NCBI GenBank assembly: GCA_900767955.1
Contig: CAAGBC010000037.1
Coordinates: forward strand, 62,001-126,000
Source: Spirochaetia bacterium
GTDB lineage: Bacteria; Spirochaetota; Spirochaetia; Treponematales; Treponemataceae
Length of the DNA stretch: 64,000 bases
Reading direction: 5' to 3'
Under the pieces are notes generated by a model. It was not told where the DNA came from, did no database searches, and saw only the letters and a program-made list of their open reading frames with translations. The number at the start of each line of letters is the position of its first letter. Positions within the stretch are counted from its first letter, which is position 1. A program made the position numbers and the translations under genes. This document shows positions 43,675-53,271 of the stretch, piece after piece.

Positions 43675-45429
43675 TCAATCTACATCATTTTTTGGATTAC
43701 CATCTTGTATTGACCAATTATCCCAATCTGTAATTGGAGAATTTTCTAAATCGTCCAAATTCCAAAAATGGTAAACTTCATTTTCCATTAAATCACATGT
43801 TGCACTAAGAGCTCCGGTTTTCCTTTCTTCAGTTGGATGGTTAGATATTTTCTTCGTAGTTGCTTGTGAGTCACACTTATAAGAGACAATTCGATAAACA
43901 TCATTAACGCTTCCATCTCCAAATAAATAAGCAGCATAACTTCTTAAAATTCCATCACCAATTTCATCTTTTTCTGATGAAAACAATCCTGTCATATATC
44001 CACCCTCAGAATGAGATGAAACAAATGTAGCTATAGAAAGTATATTATGAACTTTACTCTTAAGTTTACCACATATACCTCCAACATAAGTAGAAGTATC
44101 ACATCTATTCTTTTTGGCACTTGTTGAAGCTTTTATGTTTGAATTTTTTATTGAACAATAAGACATTTTTCCTGAGTTTGCACCAAAAAAACCACCTGTA
44201 AAATTAACTTGATGTGGAGTACCATTTAAATCTTTTTGATGATTTAATACGGAAGAAACTATTATATTTTCTAAATGCACATTCCTTATTTCTCCAGAAT
44301 TGCGTCCTGCTAATGCCCCAACATACACATATCTCCAATCGTCAGTTTGATATTCAAATGTTGCATTTACAGTAATATCTTTAAAATAAATATCATTGAG
44401 TTTTCCACTGTTTTTATAAAAAAAACCACAAAATGCGGGGCGACAATATTTAGTTGACGATGTTGTACCTGAACCAAATTGTCTTCCACATGGTTCTTCC
44501 GCACCTAATGCTGAACAAGAATATATACTGAAGTTTTTTATAGAAAAATTATTACCTTGAAGAGTCCCACTAAAAGTTGAAATAGGTTTCCATGTAGCAC
44601 CAGCCCCATCTATATCTTGAGTTAATTCAAAAGTGGCATCAACATCATCATATTTTGAAATATTTTTAAGATCTTCCACGTTTGAAATTGCATATATAGG
44701 TAGACCTAAATCATTTTTGGGATTTATTCCTAAATCAAGTGATATGATAGAAATTCCATTTCCATCATATATTGCAGAATATACTCTTCCTGATTTTAAT
44801 GTACCTAAATCTAAATTAAGATTAGTATTTCCATTCACTATATAGCAATTTTTCAAATCTATATTTGTTATATCATAAACAACATTACTTTTAGGATTAA
44901 TCCATGAATCTTCAGAACAATTTTGATACAACTCTTTTGCATCTTCACCTAAAACCTCTTCTATATACACATAATCTGTTGTTTTATTTTGAATAATTAA
45001 ATAAATCTTTTTATCAAATGAAAGTGAATCTAGTTTTGACACCTCTAATGTATTAACTTCATTTTTACGTAAAGGAATTGTTTTCACACAGCCTGAATTA
45101 TTCAGACTAAAGTAAGGTATTTTTACCCCATTAATATTATATTCATATTCTATATAGATTTTTTTTCCGACGTTTTCAATATCCACTTCATCTTTTTTAG
45201 TTTCCCCAGAAGCAACCTGGATAAAATGATTTTCTAAATTGGAATTAAAATAAATATTTACATCATATTGGCTAGTATTTTTAATTTCTAAATACGTCTT
45301 ATTGGAATTATCACTTGTCGGCGGTGTGTCTTCTGTAAAACTGTCATTTAAAGCATCATTTTTACAGCTTACAATAAAAATAAAAATTAAAACCACATTA
45401 ATACTTAACAAAGTTTTTTTTCCAATCAT
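43675..45429 (-). CDS. Surface lipoprotein with GLUG/beta-helix-like repeats (584 aa)
   Basis: The N-terminus is a lipoprotein signal with lipobox IVSC (hydrophobic core SINVVLIFIFIV, cysteine near residue 22). A Thr/Asp-rich linker follows, then two similar beta domains with a YLEIKNTSQYDVNIYF / YLIIQNKTTDYVYIEE pattern, and from about residue 255 GLUG-like repeats (ATWKPISTFSGTLQGNNFSI, YVGALAGRNSGEIRNVHLEN, GGFFGANSGKMSYCSIKNS, GGICGKLKSK). Such repeats form beta-helices in cell-surface proteins. It lies upstream of the TIR-Sel1-TPR gene on the same strand, probably co-transcribed; a link between them is not established. Confidence 0.75.
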   Translation of the reverse strand: MIGKKTLLSINVVLIFIFIVSCKNDALNDSFTEDTPPTSDNSNKTYLEIKNTSQYDVNIYFNSNLENHFIQVASGETKKDEVDIENVGKKIYIEYEYNINGVKIPYFSLNNSGCVKTIPLRKNEVNTLEVSKLDSLSFDKKIYLIIQNKTTDYVYIEEVLGEDAKELYQNCSEDSWINPKSNVVYDITNIDLKNCYIVNGNTNLNLDLGTLKSGRVYSAIYDGNGISIISLDLGINPKNDLGLPIYAISNVEDLKNISKYDDVDATFELTQDIDGAGATWKPISTFSGTLQGNNFSIKNFSIYSCSALGAEEPCGRQFGSGTTSSTKYCRPAFCGFFYKNSGKLNDIYFKDITVNATFEYQTDDWRYVYVGALAGRNSGEIRNVHLENIIVSSVLNHQKDLNGTPHQVNFTGGFFGANSGKMSYCSIKNSNIKASTSAKKNRCDTSTYVGGICGKLKSKVHNILSIATFVSSHSEGGYMTGLFSSEKDEIGDGILRSYAAYLFGDGSVNDVYRIVSYKCDSQATTKKISNHPTEERKTGALSATCDLMENEVYHFWNLDDLENSPITDWDNWSIQDGNPKNDVD

Positions 45430-45463
45430 AATAATCCTCCAAAATGTTATTTACTAATATCAA

Positions 45464-45755
45464 TCAAAAATTAAATAATTCAGCAATTTTAGATATTTCT
45501 TCTGGCGTTACATATTCTTTAACTGCATATTGTCCATTAGTAGCTTTGGCTAATTTAAAACAACGAATTTTAGTATTATTATCATTTTCGTTAAAAGTTT
45601 TATCCTTTGGATCATCACCTATAGTAAAAACATAATGTTCAGTAGAACTAATAGACACATGTTGCAAAATAATTTGCTTACCACCGTTTTCTTCACCTAA
45701 ATCAAAGCATGATAAATCAAGTTGTCTTCCATTTGATTTTTATCATTTGTTTCCA
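45464..45755 (-). pseudogene. Small protein gene with probable one-base frameshift
   Basis: The visible C-terminal frame (about 67 residues from an internal ATG, STEHYVFTIGDDPKDKTFNE, EEISKIAELFNF) continues upstream without any start codon to a TAA. An ATG with a strong AAAGGAG site at 45755 reads METNDK in another frame. Adding one T to the five-T run at 45737-45741 joins them into a 97-residue protein (KSNGRQLDLSCFDLGEENGG follows). No family is recognised. It precedes the lipoprotein gene by 34 bases. Confidence 0.5.
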
Positions 45756-45927
45756 TAAATTGCTCCTTTGAAATAGATAGTTAAATTATAACATTGTTAC
45801 TTAAATAAAAAAAGCAAGAAAGATAGAATAACACTCTCCGATGTTATTCCTTTAATACACAAAGAATTACATAGTATTTAATGAAATCTTTTTTTGTTAT
45901 GAAACATTACTTATTACTTTCAAATTT

Positions 45928-45956
45928 TTGACAAAAAAAATTTACTATGATAAAAT
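45928..45956 (+). promoter_or_regulatory. Sigma-70 promoter of the RyR-TIR operon
   Basis: A perfect TTGACA (45928-45933) and TAAAAT (45951-45956) are separated by 17 bases. The predicted start is about 22 bases before the first ATG, with AGAGG as ribosome site. It is a strong, unregulated-looking promoter. Confidence 0.8.
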
Positions 45957-45984
45957 TTCTGCTATCTATTAAAAGAGGTAAAAT

Positions 45985-48327
45985 ATGCAAATTTCATACA
46001 TAGAAGTTCTATGTTCAGCAATCCTACTATTCGAAATATCATTTGTTATTTATTTGATAGCAAAATACTTTTCCTTAAAAAAGGAAGAAAAACATATTTC
46101 TTTCATACGTAGTTTTAAAAAAGGTAAATGTGCTGTAATATTTTTTACAACTGTACCTTTATATTTTATTGGCAATGTTTATGCTGGCAATGATTTTTTA
46201 TATTCCTTTTTTTATTCGATAAGTAGAATATGCAAACTTGTCGTATTAGAATTTGATACAAACAGTATAAAAGAACTTTTAAAAGTAAATTCATTTTACA
46301 GATTTACAATATATTTTAATTTCGTTTTAGTTTTAATAAATGCTCTTTGCTTTGCTATTTCTATTTTTCATCAACGATTTTGGAATTGGTGGCATACACT
46401 TCTAATAAAAAACGCATCAAAATCTAAGTTATTTATTTTTGGAAACAACACAGATAATATTTCCATCTATAAAAGTGATAAAGAACGGTTAAAAGTTTTA
46501 ATCGATAATATTTCAACTAAAGATAGTGAAGATTTATATACAAAAGGTATTTCCTATATTTCTACAGAGAAATGCAATGAAATAATAAATAAATATTTGC
46601 GATTAGATAAAGAAAAAAGAGAATACATTGTTATAATTAATACAAATAATGACAAAGAAAATATAAATATCTGTAAAATATTAATAGATAAAATTAATTC
46701 ACTTACAAATGTTTCCAAAAATAGAATTTTTATAAAAAAGCAAAAGACTGAACTTACAGATCAAACTTCAAATGACCCAAAAAATCGTCTTTTTTTAAGA
46801 TTAAGGATTTTTGCTTTTGGAGATCCAAAAAATCAATCTTTATTTGAAGAAATTGCATCACAAAGTCATGGCTGTATTACATATGTAAATAAATACCAAC
46901 AAATTGCAATTGATTTTATTGATAGATATCCATTTTCAAAGTTTATGGATGAAAATCAGATTGATTATAATACTTCGCTTATAAGAGATAATGTAAATAT
47001 AAATGCATTCTTGATTGGATTTGGAAAAACAAACCAAGAAATATTCTTAACTTCTGTTGCAAATAATCAATTTATAACCAAAGCAAAAGATGGTAAAGAT
47101 CCTGTATTGAAACAAGTCAACTATTACATATTTGATAAAAATGAAACTGAAAATAACAAACATTTGAATCATAATTATTATAGGTTTAAAAATGAATGTT
47201 ATTATGATGTAGAAAAATCTGTAATAAAAAAAGAAGAGTATCTTCCTTTCCCTGACCTTCCAGCACTTGAAAAATATCGTCATTTAGATATTAATGATAC
47301 TGATTTTTACAATCCAATTAAAAATATTGCAACTAAAAATCCTAATGATGAAAATTTTATTATAATTGCATTTGGTTCTGATTTAGAAAATATCGATTTA
47401 GCTCATAAACTTGTAGAAAAAAGAAAAGAATGGAATATTCCTAATCTGATTATCTTTGTAAAAGTTAGATCTGTAATTAAAGAAGAAGATAAAGATCAAA
47501 AAAAATTGATATTAAACGATGAAAGATGTTTTTTCTTTGGAAATGAAAAGGAAGTAGTTTTCAATATTGATAAAATAACAAAAAATCATCTAAATCAAAT
47601 GGCAATACAAAGAAATGAAATATATGCCCTAGAACGTAAATTAACTGAAAATGGATACACCATTGATAATGAAATTATCAAAGATATTAAGGAGACCTCA
47701 TATGATGAATGGTGCAAGGATTCTCAAATCCAAAGACTTTCTAACTTTTATTGTTGTCTTAGCCTAAGATCAAAACTAAATCTTATGGGATTAGATTATT
47801 GTAAAATTAAAGAAAACAATGATATTGAACTAACTGAAGAAGAATATTTAGATAAATATGCAGGATTTGATAAACCTAAATTTGAACACAAAATTCAAGA
47901 ATATAATGGAAAAAAGATTATAAAATATACATTAGATTTTCCAGAATCTAGAAGAAGAAATATGGCAATACATGAACATTTACGATGGAACTCTTATCAA
48001 ATAACAAAAGGAATAATACCTTCAACTAAGGAACAAATAATATCTGAAATAATCTTTGATGAAAAAAAACAAAAAAATAAAAATTCTAACGGTAAAAATT
48101 ACAATTTGCGAAGACATGGTAATTTAACAACTTTTGAAGGATTAATAGAATTTAGAAAAATTATTGCATTGAGGGAAACCCAAAACAAGCAAATTGACGA
48201 ACAAGAACTGAAAAAAAATGAAATAGGAGCAGATGTCATCAAATATGATTATCAATTATTAGATGATGCTTATTGGTTATTGTCATCTAATGGGTATAAG
48301 ATTGTTAGGTTAATTCCATATAAATAG
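45985..48327 (+). CDS. Membrane protein with Rossmann (TrkA-N-like) regions and a C-terminal RyR domain
   Basis: The 780-residue product has membrane segments at about residues 8-29, 48-66 and 107-128, then a cytoplasmic part with three Rossmann-like starts (KLFIFGNNTDNISIYKS near 148, INAFLIGFGKTNQEIF near 338, FIIIAFGSDLENIDLAHKL near 457), like the nucleotide-binding RCK/TrkA-N proteins. A RyR-type domain follows (RRRNMAIHEHLRWNSYQITKG around 657-677). RyR domains occur in predicted nucleotide-dependent immunity systems. With the TIR gene 11 bases downstream it may be the membrane effector that reads a TIR product. No known defence family is matched exactly. Confidence 0.75.
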   Translation: MQISYIEVLCSAILLFEISFVIYLIAKYFSLKKEEKHISFIRSFKKGKCAVIFFTTVPLYFIGNVYAGNDFLYSFFYSISRICKLVVLEFDTNSIKELLKVNSFYRFTIYFNFVLVLINALCFAISIFHQRFWNWWHTLLIKNASKSKLFIFGNNTDNISIYKSDKERLKVLIDNISTKDSEDLYTKGISYISTEKCNEIINKYLRLDKEKREYIVIINTNNDKENINICKILIDKINSLTNVSKNRIFIKKQKTELTDQTSNDPKNRLFLRLRIFAFGDPKNQSLFEEIASQSHGCITYVNKYQQIAIDFIDRYPFSKFMDENQIDYNTSLIRDNVNINAFLIGFGKTNQEIFLTSVANNQFITKAKDGKDPVLKQVNYYIFDKNETENNKHLNHNYYRFKNECYYDVEKSVIKKEEYLPFPDLPALEKYRHLDINDTDFYNPIKNIATKNPNDENFIIIAFGSDLENIDLAHKLVEKRKEWNIPNLIIFVKVRSVIKEEDKDQKKLILNDERCFFFGNEKEVVFNIDKITKNHLNQMAIQRNEIYALERKLTENGYTIDNEIIKDIKETSYDEWCKDSQIQRLSNFYCCLSLRSKLNLMGLDYCKIKENNDIELTEEEYLDKYAGFDKPKFEHKIQEYNGKKIIKYTLDFPESRRRNMAIHEHLRWNSYQITKGIIPSTKEQIISEIIFDEKKQKNKNSNGKNYNLRRHGNLTTFEGLIEFRKIIALRETQNKQIDEQELKKNEIGADVIKYDYQLLDDAYWLLSSNGYKIVRLIPYK

Positions 48328-48338
48328 GAGGACTTATT

Positions 48339-49145
48339 ATGGGATATGTATTTATTAGTTATAGTACTAAAAATCAATTACAAGCTGATTCTATGAAAGA
48401 TTTATTAAATCGAAACGGAATATCAACATGGATGGCACCTTATGATATTCCTACAGGAAACAATTACCTGGAAGAAATTCCAAATGCAATTAAAAACAGT
48501 TCCTGTGTTATTTTGCTCCTTTCCAAAGCCTCTCAAGATTCACATTGGGTTTTAAGAGAAATGGAACGTGCTGCTACTTATAGAAATTTAATTATTCCAA
48601 TTATGATTGAAGATATGAAATTAAATGATAAATTTTCATTTATTATTGGAACTTCTCAAATTACTGCCATAAAGCAAATAAATGATAACCAAGAAAATGT
48701 TATAAATCTAATAGAAAGACTTAACAATATTCTTGGATTAACACAAGAACAAAAAGAAGAAAATGTTAAAAATTCACTTAACAATAAAAAAATAAATATT
48801 GTTGAAGAAAAATTCTATACCCTAATACAACAACTATATGATAATTTCTTTGATTATAAAGTAGCTTTTAGATTAGCAAATCAAGAAGATATCATACAAA
48901 CTTCACAAGAACTTCAAAATATTTGTCATCAATTGTTTACAATTAAAGAAAAGCATTTAGATGATAATACAAATATTGCAACAAAAGTTGGGCAAATTAT
49001 TGATCAATATAATGATTATGTTGAGAAATATAATGCATTTGTTGAGGAAATTAAGAAAGGATACAGTGATAAATCCAATGAACGTGCTTTAGAAGCCGAA
49101 ACTGCATTTAATGAAATTGAAAAAATTGTTAGGTCTTTTCTATAG
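48339..49145 (+). CDS. TIR-domain protein, predicted NAD-processing enzyme (268 aa)
   Basis: An N-terminal TIR domain spans about residues 1-130: beta-1 GYVFISYSTKNQLQADS, the loop STWMAPYDIPTGNNYLEEI, SSCVILLLSKASQDSHWVLR, and the likely catalytic Glu74 in SHWVLREMERA, then NLIIPIMIEDM. The C-terminal half (about 150-268) is helical and coiled-coil-like with no TPR. TIR domains with this glutamate cleave NAD or make cyclic ADP-ribose-type signals in Thoeris and related systems. The gene is translated with the RyR protein (11-base gap, AGGAGG site) and is followed by a terminator. Confidence 0.85.
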   Translation: MGYVFISYSTKNQLQADSMKDLLNRNGISTWMAPYDIPTGNNYLEEIPNAIKNSSCVILLLSKASQDSHWVLREMERAATYRNLIIPIMIEDMKLNDKFSFIIGTSQITAIKQINDNQENVINLIERLNNILGLTQEQKEENVKNSLNNKKINIVEEKFYTLIQQLYDNFFDYKVAFRLANQEDIIQTSQELQNICHQLFTIKEKHLDDNTNIATKVGQIIDQYNDYVEKYNAFVEEIKKGYSDKSNERALEAETAFNEIEKIVRSFL

Positions 49146-49191
49146 AATTTCTCTTATGAGAGATAACTAGCAAACTATTTTTCAACAAAAA

Positions 49192-49227
49192 AAACATTCT
49201 GTGGAAAAATACACAGAATGTTTTATT
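49192..49227 (+). terminator. Terminator of the RyR-TIR operon
   Basis: AAACATTCTGTG pairs with CACAGAATGTTT over an eight-base loop and is followed by TATT. It is preceded by A8, so it could also serve the opposite strand. Confidence 0.8.
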
Positions 49228-49384
49228 CAGAAGAAATTATACAATATAGCGGACTCTGTGAGAGATACTAATAAAAAATTTCCAATAACCTATCTCTATT
49301 TCATTTCTACTTCATACAAGATGTGTCTTAGAATATAAGAGACATTTTGTAGTTTTACAATACTTCAGTACCGTCTATGAATAA

Positions 49385-52300
49385 TTACAAACCATTATTT
49401 AATAATTTTTTTATTTGTTCAAATTCATATAAATATTCTTCAACTTCTGGGTATTCTGAAACAATTAAAGTATATATTTCGAGTGCTTTTTGTATTAAAT
49501 TTTGGTCATATGGTTTTCGAAAACAAGCAAGACAGCAATAAGCTTTACCCAAATCTCGATAATCAGCTAATTTATTTGTTTTATCAAATATTATTTTTCT
49601 TCGCCTTAGATTTTCTTGATAATAAACTTCAGCTTGATTTAAGTCCCCTTTATTTCTATTAAGGTCTCCAAAGTCTTGATAAGAAATTGTTAATAAACGA
49701 TAATCTTCGATGCTTTGTGATTCATTATAATTCTGTTCCAAAAGTGAATATGTGTTTTGAAAAAAGTTTTCTGCATCATCAAACATTTCTAGCTTCATGT
49801 AAACAAGTCCGAGTTGATGATATCCAATCGCTAGATCACACCTATATACATAATTATTATTCTCTATGAATAGTTGTTCACTCAAATAAAATGCTTTGTT
49901 GTAATATTCTAGGGCTTTATTAATATTACCATTTTTATAATAAATATTAGCTTGTCTTTCATAACCAAAAGACAATGTTCGTAGTATTTTTTCAGATTTT
50001 GTTTCTTCCATTAAGCTTTCACAAATTTCACTTTGTTTTCTAAAGCATTCTTGAGCATCAACTTCACTATTATTACCATCTTCTTCATATAGTTGGCCAA
50101 GAGACCAATAAACATTCGCTAATCTATATCTCGCTTCTTCAGTAAAATCCTTATCTACTAATTTCCAACACAAATCTAGGCTTTTCCTTAAACATTTTTT
50201 TGCATTTGATATCTTTCCATTAATATGAAAATAATCTCCACTAATTTGATAAAAGTTTATTAAATCAGAAAGAAGTTTTTTATCTTCAATTTTTTCCTCT
50301 AAATGCTCAATAAAATTATATAAATTCAGACTGTATTCTTCAGCATAAGCTAGATTTTGCAATTCACAAATATTTAAAATTTCCCTAAAGGAATAAATTA
50401 ATTTCCGAAAATAATCTGCTTCCTCTGTTTTCTCTAGTAATATTTTATTAAGTTCAAATTTTTCTCTATAATATTTATCAGCATCAATTAAATTTCCTTC
50501 TTCTTTACATAGATTAATTAGTTTAGTATAACTAGTTAATAATAATAAATATTCAGGAAATATATCATTCTTTTCTAGCAATTTTTTACTTATATCTATC
50601 CCTTTAACATAAAACTTCTCAGCAAACTCAAAATTGTTTCTTTCTTTATAAAAATCCCCAACTAACATATAATAACCAATACATGTTTTTTGAGCTTTTA
50701 TACTTTTATTATCTTCTTCTATATGCTCACCTAAAGAATATATCATATTGAAATACTTTTCAGCTTCATCATAGTTCTCTTTTGTTTTATACAAATTACT
50801 TAATCTTTCACAACTAGAAAATAAGGAATCAATAGAATCTTTTGTTTTTGTTATTTTATTTAGCCGTTTATCTAAGGCAAATTTAAATTTATAATACTTT
50901 TCAGCTTCACAATAGTTTTCTTTTTTATAATTTAAATCGCCAAGTCTTTCAAAAATAGACAATAAAAAGAATAATTTATCTATAGTCACACCATAATCTT
51001 TTAAGCAGTTTTTACATAAAGAATGAGCTTCTTTATAAAAATTTTCTGCATTTTTTAAATCTCCAGATTCTTCATATAATCTTCCTAATATTTCATAAAT
51101 ATTCATTAATTCTTTCCACTCAGATTCAATCCCTCCATCGTCATATAATCGTTCATATAAATAATAGATTTTATTATAATAATGTATTGCTTTTTCATAA
51201 TCCCATTTATTTTTTCTATTTTCATAGAACCAACCTAATGCTTTATAACAGTTTGCTAGAACATAACGATTTTCTACAGTATCTTTTTCTTTTAACAAAT
51301 CCTCTCCTAGACTAAGTGACTTTAAAAATAAACTCTCTGCTTGCTTTTGATCATATTTGTCATAGCTGATATAACCTAATTTAATATACAAAGATAACAA
51401 GTTTCTACGTGTATTATAAGTTGCATTAATAATCAATACTTGCTCACACAATTCAATTGCTTTTTGTAAAAATATACTAGCTGTTTCCATGTCTCGCTTT
51501 TCTTCATAAACATCACTCACTTTTTCATAAATAAGAGATAAAAGTTCTTTATCATCTATTTCTTTTATTTTAGAAACATATAAATCTAACATTTTATTAA
51601 TTGTTGATTCAGCGTCTTGAAAACTTCTTACCCTAACTATTTGATCTATCAAGAATAACAGTGCTTCAAACATTAGTTTATTATCACTTTCCGTATTTGA
51701 TTTTTTAGCTTGAATTTCCCTATAATCAACAAGTTTTTGTTGCCATTCGATAGCTCTAATATAATTCCGTTTTACACCATGTCCATCTTGATACATCGAA
51801 ACTAACTTTTCAATTGCTTCAGGAACTTCACTCGATTCTGCAGCAGAAGTAATTAGTTGTAATGCACGTTTGTGATTTATTTCAACATCGATACCATTAA
51901 GATATGCTAGTCCCATGAAAAAATTGTGCTGTGGGTCTGTGTCGTTCTTTGTGTGAGCGATTTTTATAAGAGAAGCTTTTAAAGCGTTTGATAATGCGAT
52001 GTTATCTTGACCATCAACACTATTTGGAATTGCTGGATATTGTTTTAATAGTTCATCGTGGTCTGTTTGAACCATTTCAACAGGAAGAATTATCTTCTCT
52101 TGTTTTGTAGCATTTGGATACTCATCTCTTTTCACATAGTTTTCTTCATTAATAAGATTAGGAGTTACAACCATAGTGAAAAGTTCACTTTTTTGAATTG
52201 CATTTAAAATTGCGTCATTAAAATTCTCTCCTGGATTAAGATATTCATCATACCAAATTGCAATATCACGACAAAAATCATTTTGATGAATAAGTTGCAT

Positions 52301-52828
52301 TAGTTCATTTGCGTATTTACGGTCTTTCTTTCGATAACTTAAAAAGATATATGCATCAAAAGCTGCTCGAACCTTTGCCGCTATTTCATCTCCAACCAAA
52401 ATAGAATTTAAAAATTTCTTCAATTTTTCTTCATATGAAATTGCTGTTGAATCATGTGAATTTGGATCAAGATATTGTAAATCGTTAAAGTATTTGTAAA
52501 ATAATTCATCTAACTCACTTTCTTGCATCAAGGGCAAAATAGGTTTATTATTTTGAATTGCATAAGGAACATCTTGATTTATCGCACGACATTTTTTAGT
52601 TAATAAATTAGTTGTTATAGGTACAACAAAGAGGTTCATTTTCTCAATGATAGATATATCATCTGTGTCATAATTTTCATCTGAATTATACCAAACAACA
52701 CAATTTGAGCATTTTCGTATGTCTTCATAAATTTTTTTGAAATATTTTTCATAATCATCTGGATGACATATAAAATATACATGTTTTGTACCATGTTCAA
52801 AATTTCCTTCTGGTTTTTGCACAAACAT
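49385..52828 (-). CDS. Giant TIR-TIR-Sel1-TPR protein (1147 aa), intact paralogue
   Basis: The domain order is: divergent TIR-like domain (residues about 15-130, HVYFICHPDDYEKYFKKIY and MNLFVVPITTNLLTKKC), canonical TIR (about 160-285, DAYIFLSYRKKDRKYANEL, CRDIAIWYDEYLNPGENF, FTMVVTPNLINEENYVKRDE), Sel1 repeats (FMGLAYLNGIDVEINHKRAL, YQDGHGVKRNYIRAIEWQ), then TPR-like repeats to the end (AENFYKEAHSLCKN, AEKYFNMIYSLGEH). The two TIR domains are nearly identical to the frameshifted paralogue, while the TPR part differs strongly. This pattern suggests a constant signalling head with a variable sensor. Cytoplasmic; no signal peptide. Ribosome site AGGAGAGAAGG. Confidence 0.85.
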   Translation of the reverse strand: MFVQKPEGNFEHGTKHVYFICHPDDYEKYFKKIYEDIRKCSNCVVWYNSDENYDTDDISIIEKMNLFVVPITTNLLTKKCRAINQDVPYAIQNNKPILPLMQESELDELFYKYFNDLQYLDPNSHDSTAISYEEKLKKFLNSILVGDEIAAKVRAAFDAYIFLSYRKKDRKYANELMQLIHQNDFCRDIAIWYDEYLNPGENFNDAILNAIQKSELFTMVVTPNLINEENYVKRDEYPNATKQEKIILPVEMVQTDHDELLKQYPAIPNSVDGQDNIALSNALKASLIKIAHTKNDTDPQHNFFMGLAYLNGIDVEINHKRALQLITSAAESSEVPEAIEKLVSMYQDGHGVKRNYIRAIEWQQKLVDYREIQAKKSNTESDNKLMFEALLFLIDQIVRVRSFQDAESTINKMLDLYVSKIKEIDDKELLSLIYEKVSDVYEEKRDMETASIFLQKAIELCEQVLIINATYNTRRNLLSLYIKLGYISYDKYDQKQAESLFLKSLSLGEDLLKEKDTVENRYVLANCYKALGWFYENRKNKWDYEKAIHYYNKIYYLYERLYDDGGIESEWKELMNIYEILGRLYEESGDLKNAENFYKEAHSLCKNCLKDYGVTIDKLFFLLSIFERLGDLNYKKENYCEAEKYYKFKFALDKRLNKITKTKDSIDSLFSSCERLSNLYKTKENYDEAEKYFNMIYSLGEHIEEDNKSIKAQKTCIGYYMLVGDFYKERNNFEFAEKFYVKGIDISKKLLEKNDIFPEYLLLLTSYTKLINLCKEEGNLIDADKYYREKFELNKILLEKTEEADYFRKLIYSFREILNICELQNLAYAEEYSLNLYNFIEHLEEKIEDKKLLSDLINFYQISGDYFHINGKISNAKKCLRKSLDLCWKLVDKDFTEEARYRLANVYWSLGQLYEEDGNNSEVDAQECFRKQSEICESLMEETKSEKILRTLSFGYERQANIYYKNGNINKALEYYNKAFYLSEQLFIENNNYVYRCDLAIGYHQLGLVYMKLEMFDDAENFFQNTYSLLEQNYNESQSIEDYRLLTISYQDFGDLNRNKGDLNQAEVYYQENLRRRKIIFDKTNKLADYRDLGKAYCCLACFRKPYDQNLIQKALEIYTLIVSEYPEVEEYLYEFEQIKKLLNNGL

Positions 52829-53008
52829 AATCTAATATCCTTCTCTCCTATAGTGATAAATCATTTCACAATCTCAGTAGACCATAACATTTTATTAGTA
52901 ATCTATCTATTTTCTTTACAAATTACTTATTTTTATAAATAAACATTTCTTCATTTTTCATAGATAGTTTTATTCGGGTTATTAAGAATCTTAATAAAAG
53001 ATATAGCT

Positions 53009-53271
53009 TTAAAAACTTATCTTATTTTCCCATAATCCCATATCCAGCAGGACGTTGAAGTTCATCATTTGGGGTTCCATGTTCTCTAAAATATGTTCCA
53101 ATTTTCTTTCTAAAGTATGTAAATATCCATTATATTTAGGATTTGCTTGTATTGCCTTGTCGTGTAATTCATATTTAAGAATTGCTTCAGAAACAGCCAT
53201 TTTTGCCAACGTAAAATCATAATAATCAAAAAGTATTCCGTCGATTTCAAATGTTTCTTTTTTTGTGACAT
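53009..53271 (-). pseudogene. Small conserved-looking gene with probable one-base frameshift
   Basis: The readable frame gives KETFEIDGILFDYYDFTLAK, AVSEAILKYELHDKAIQ and MMNFNVLLDMGLWENK, a helical, acidic protein of about 87 residues. An in-frame ATG at 53299 lacks a ribosome site, while ATG at 53271 (after GAAAGGAAAG) gives MSQKK in another frame. One extra T in the seven-T run at 53258-53264 would make MSQKKETFEID continuous. I do not recognise the family. Confidence 0.5.

Noticed and set aside
45985..49145. Canonical type I or II Thoeris
   Set aside because: No SIR2-SLOG or macro domain is visible in the larger protein; the RyR and Rossmann regions differ from both types.
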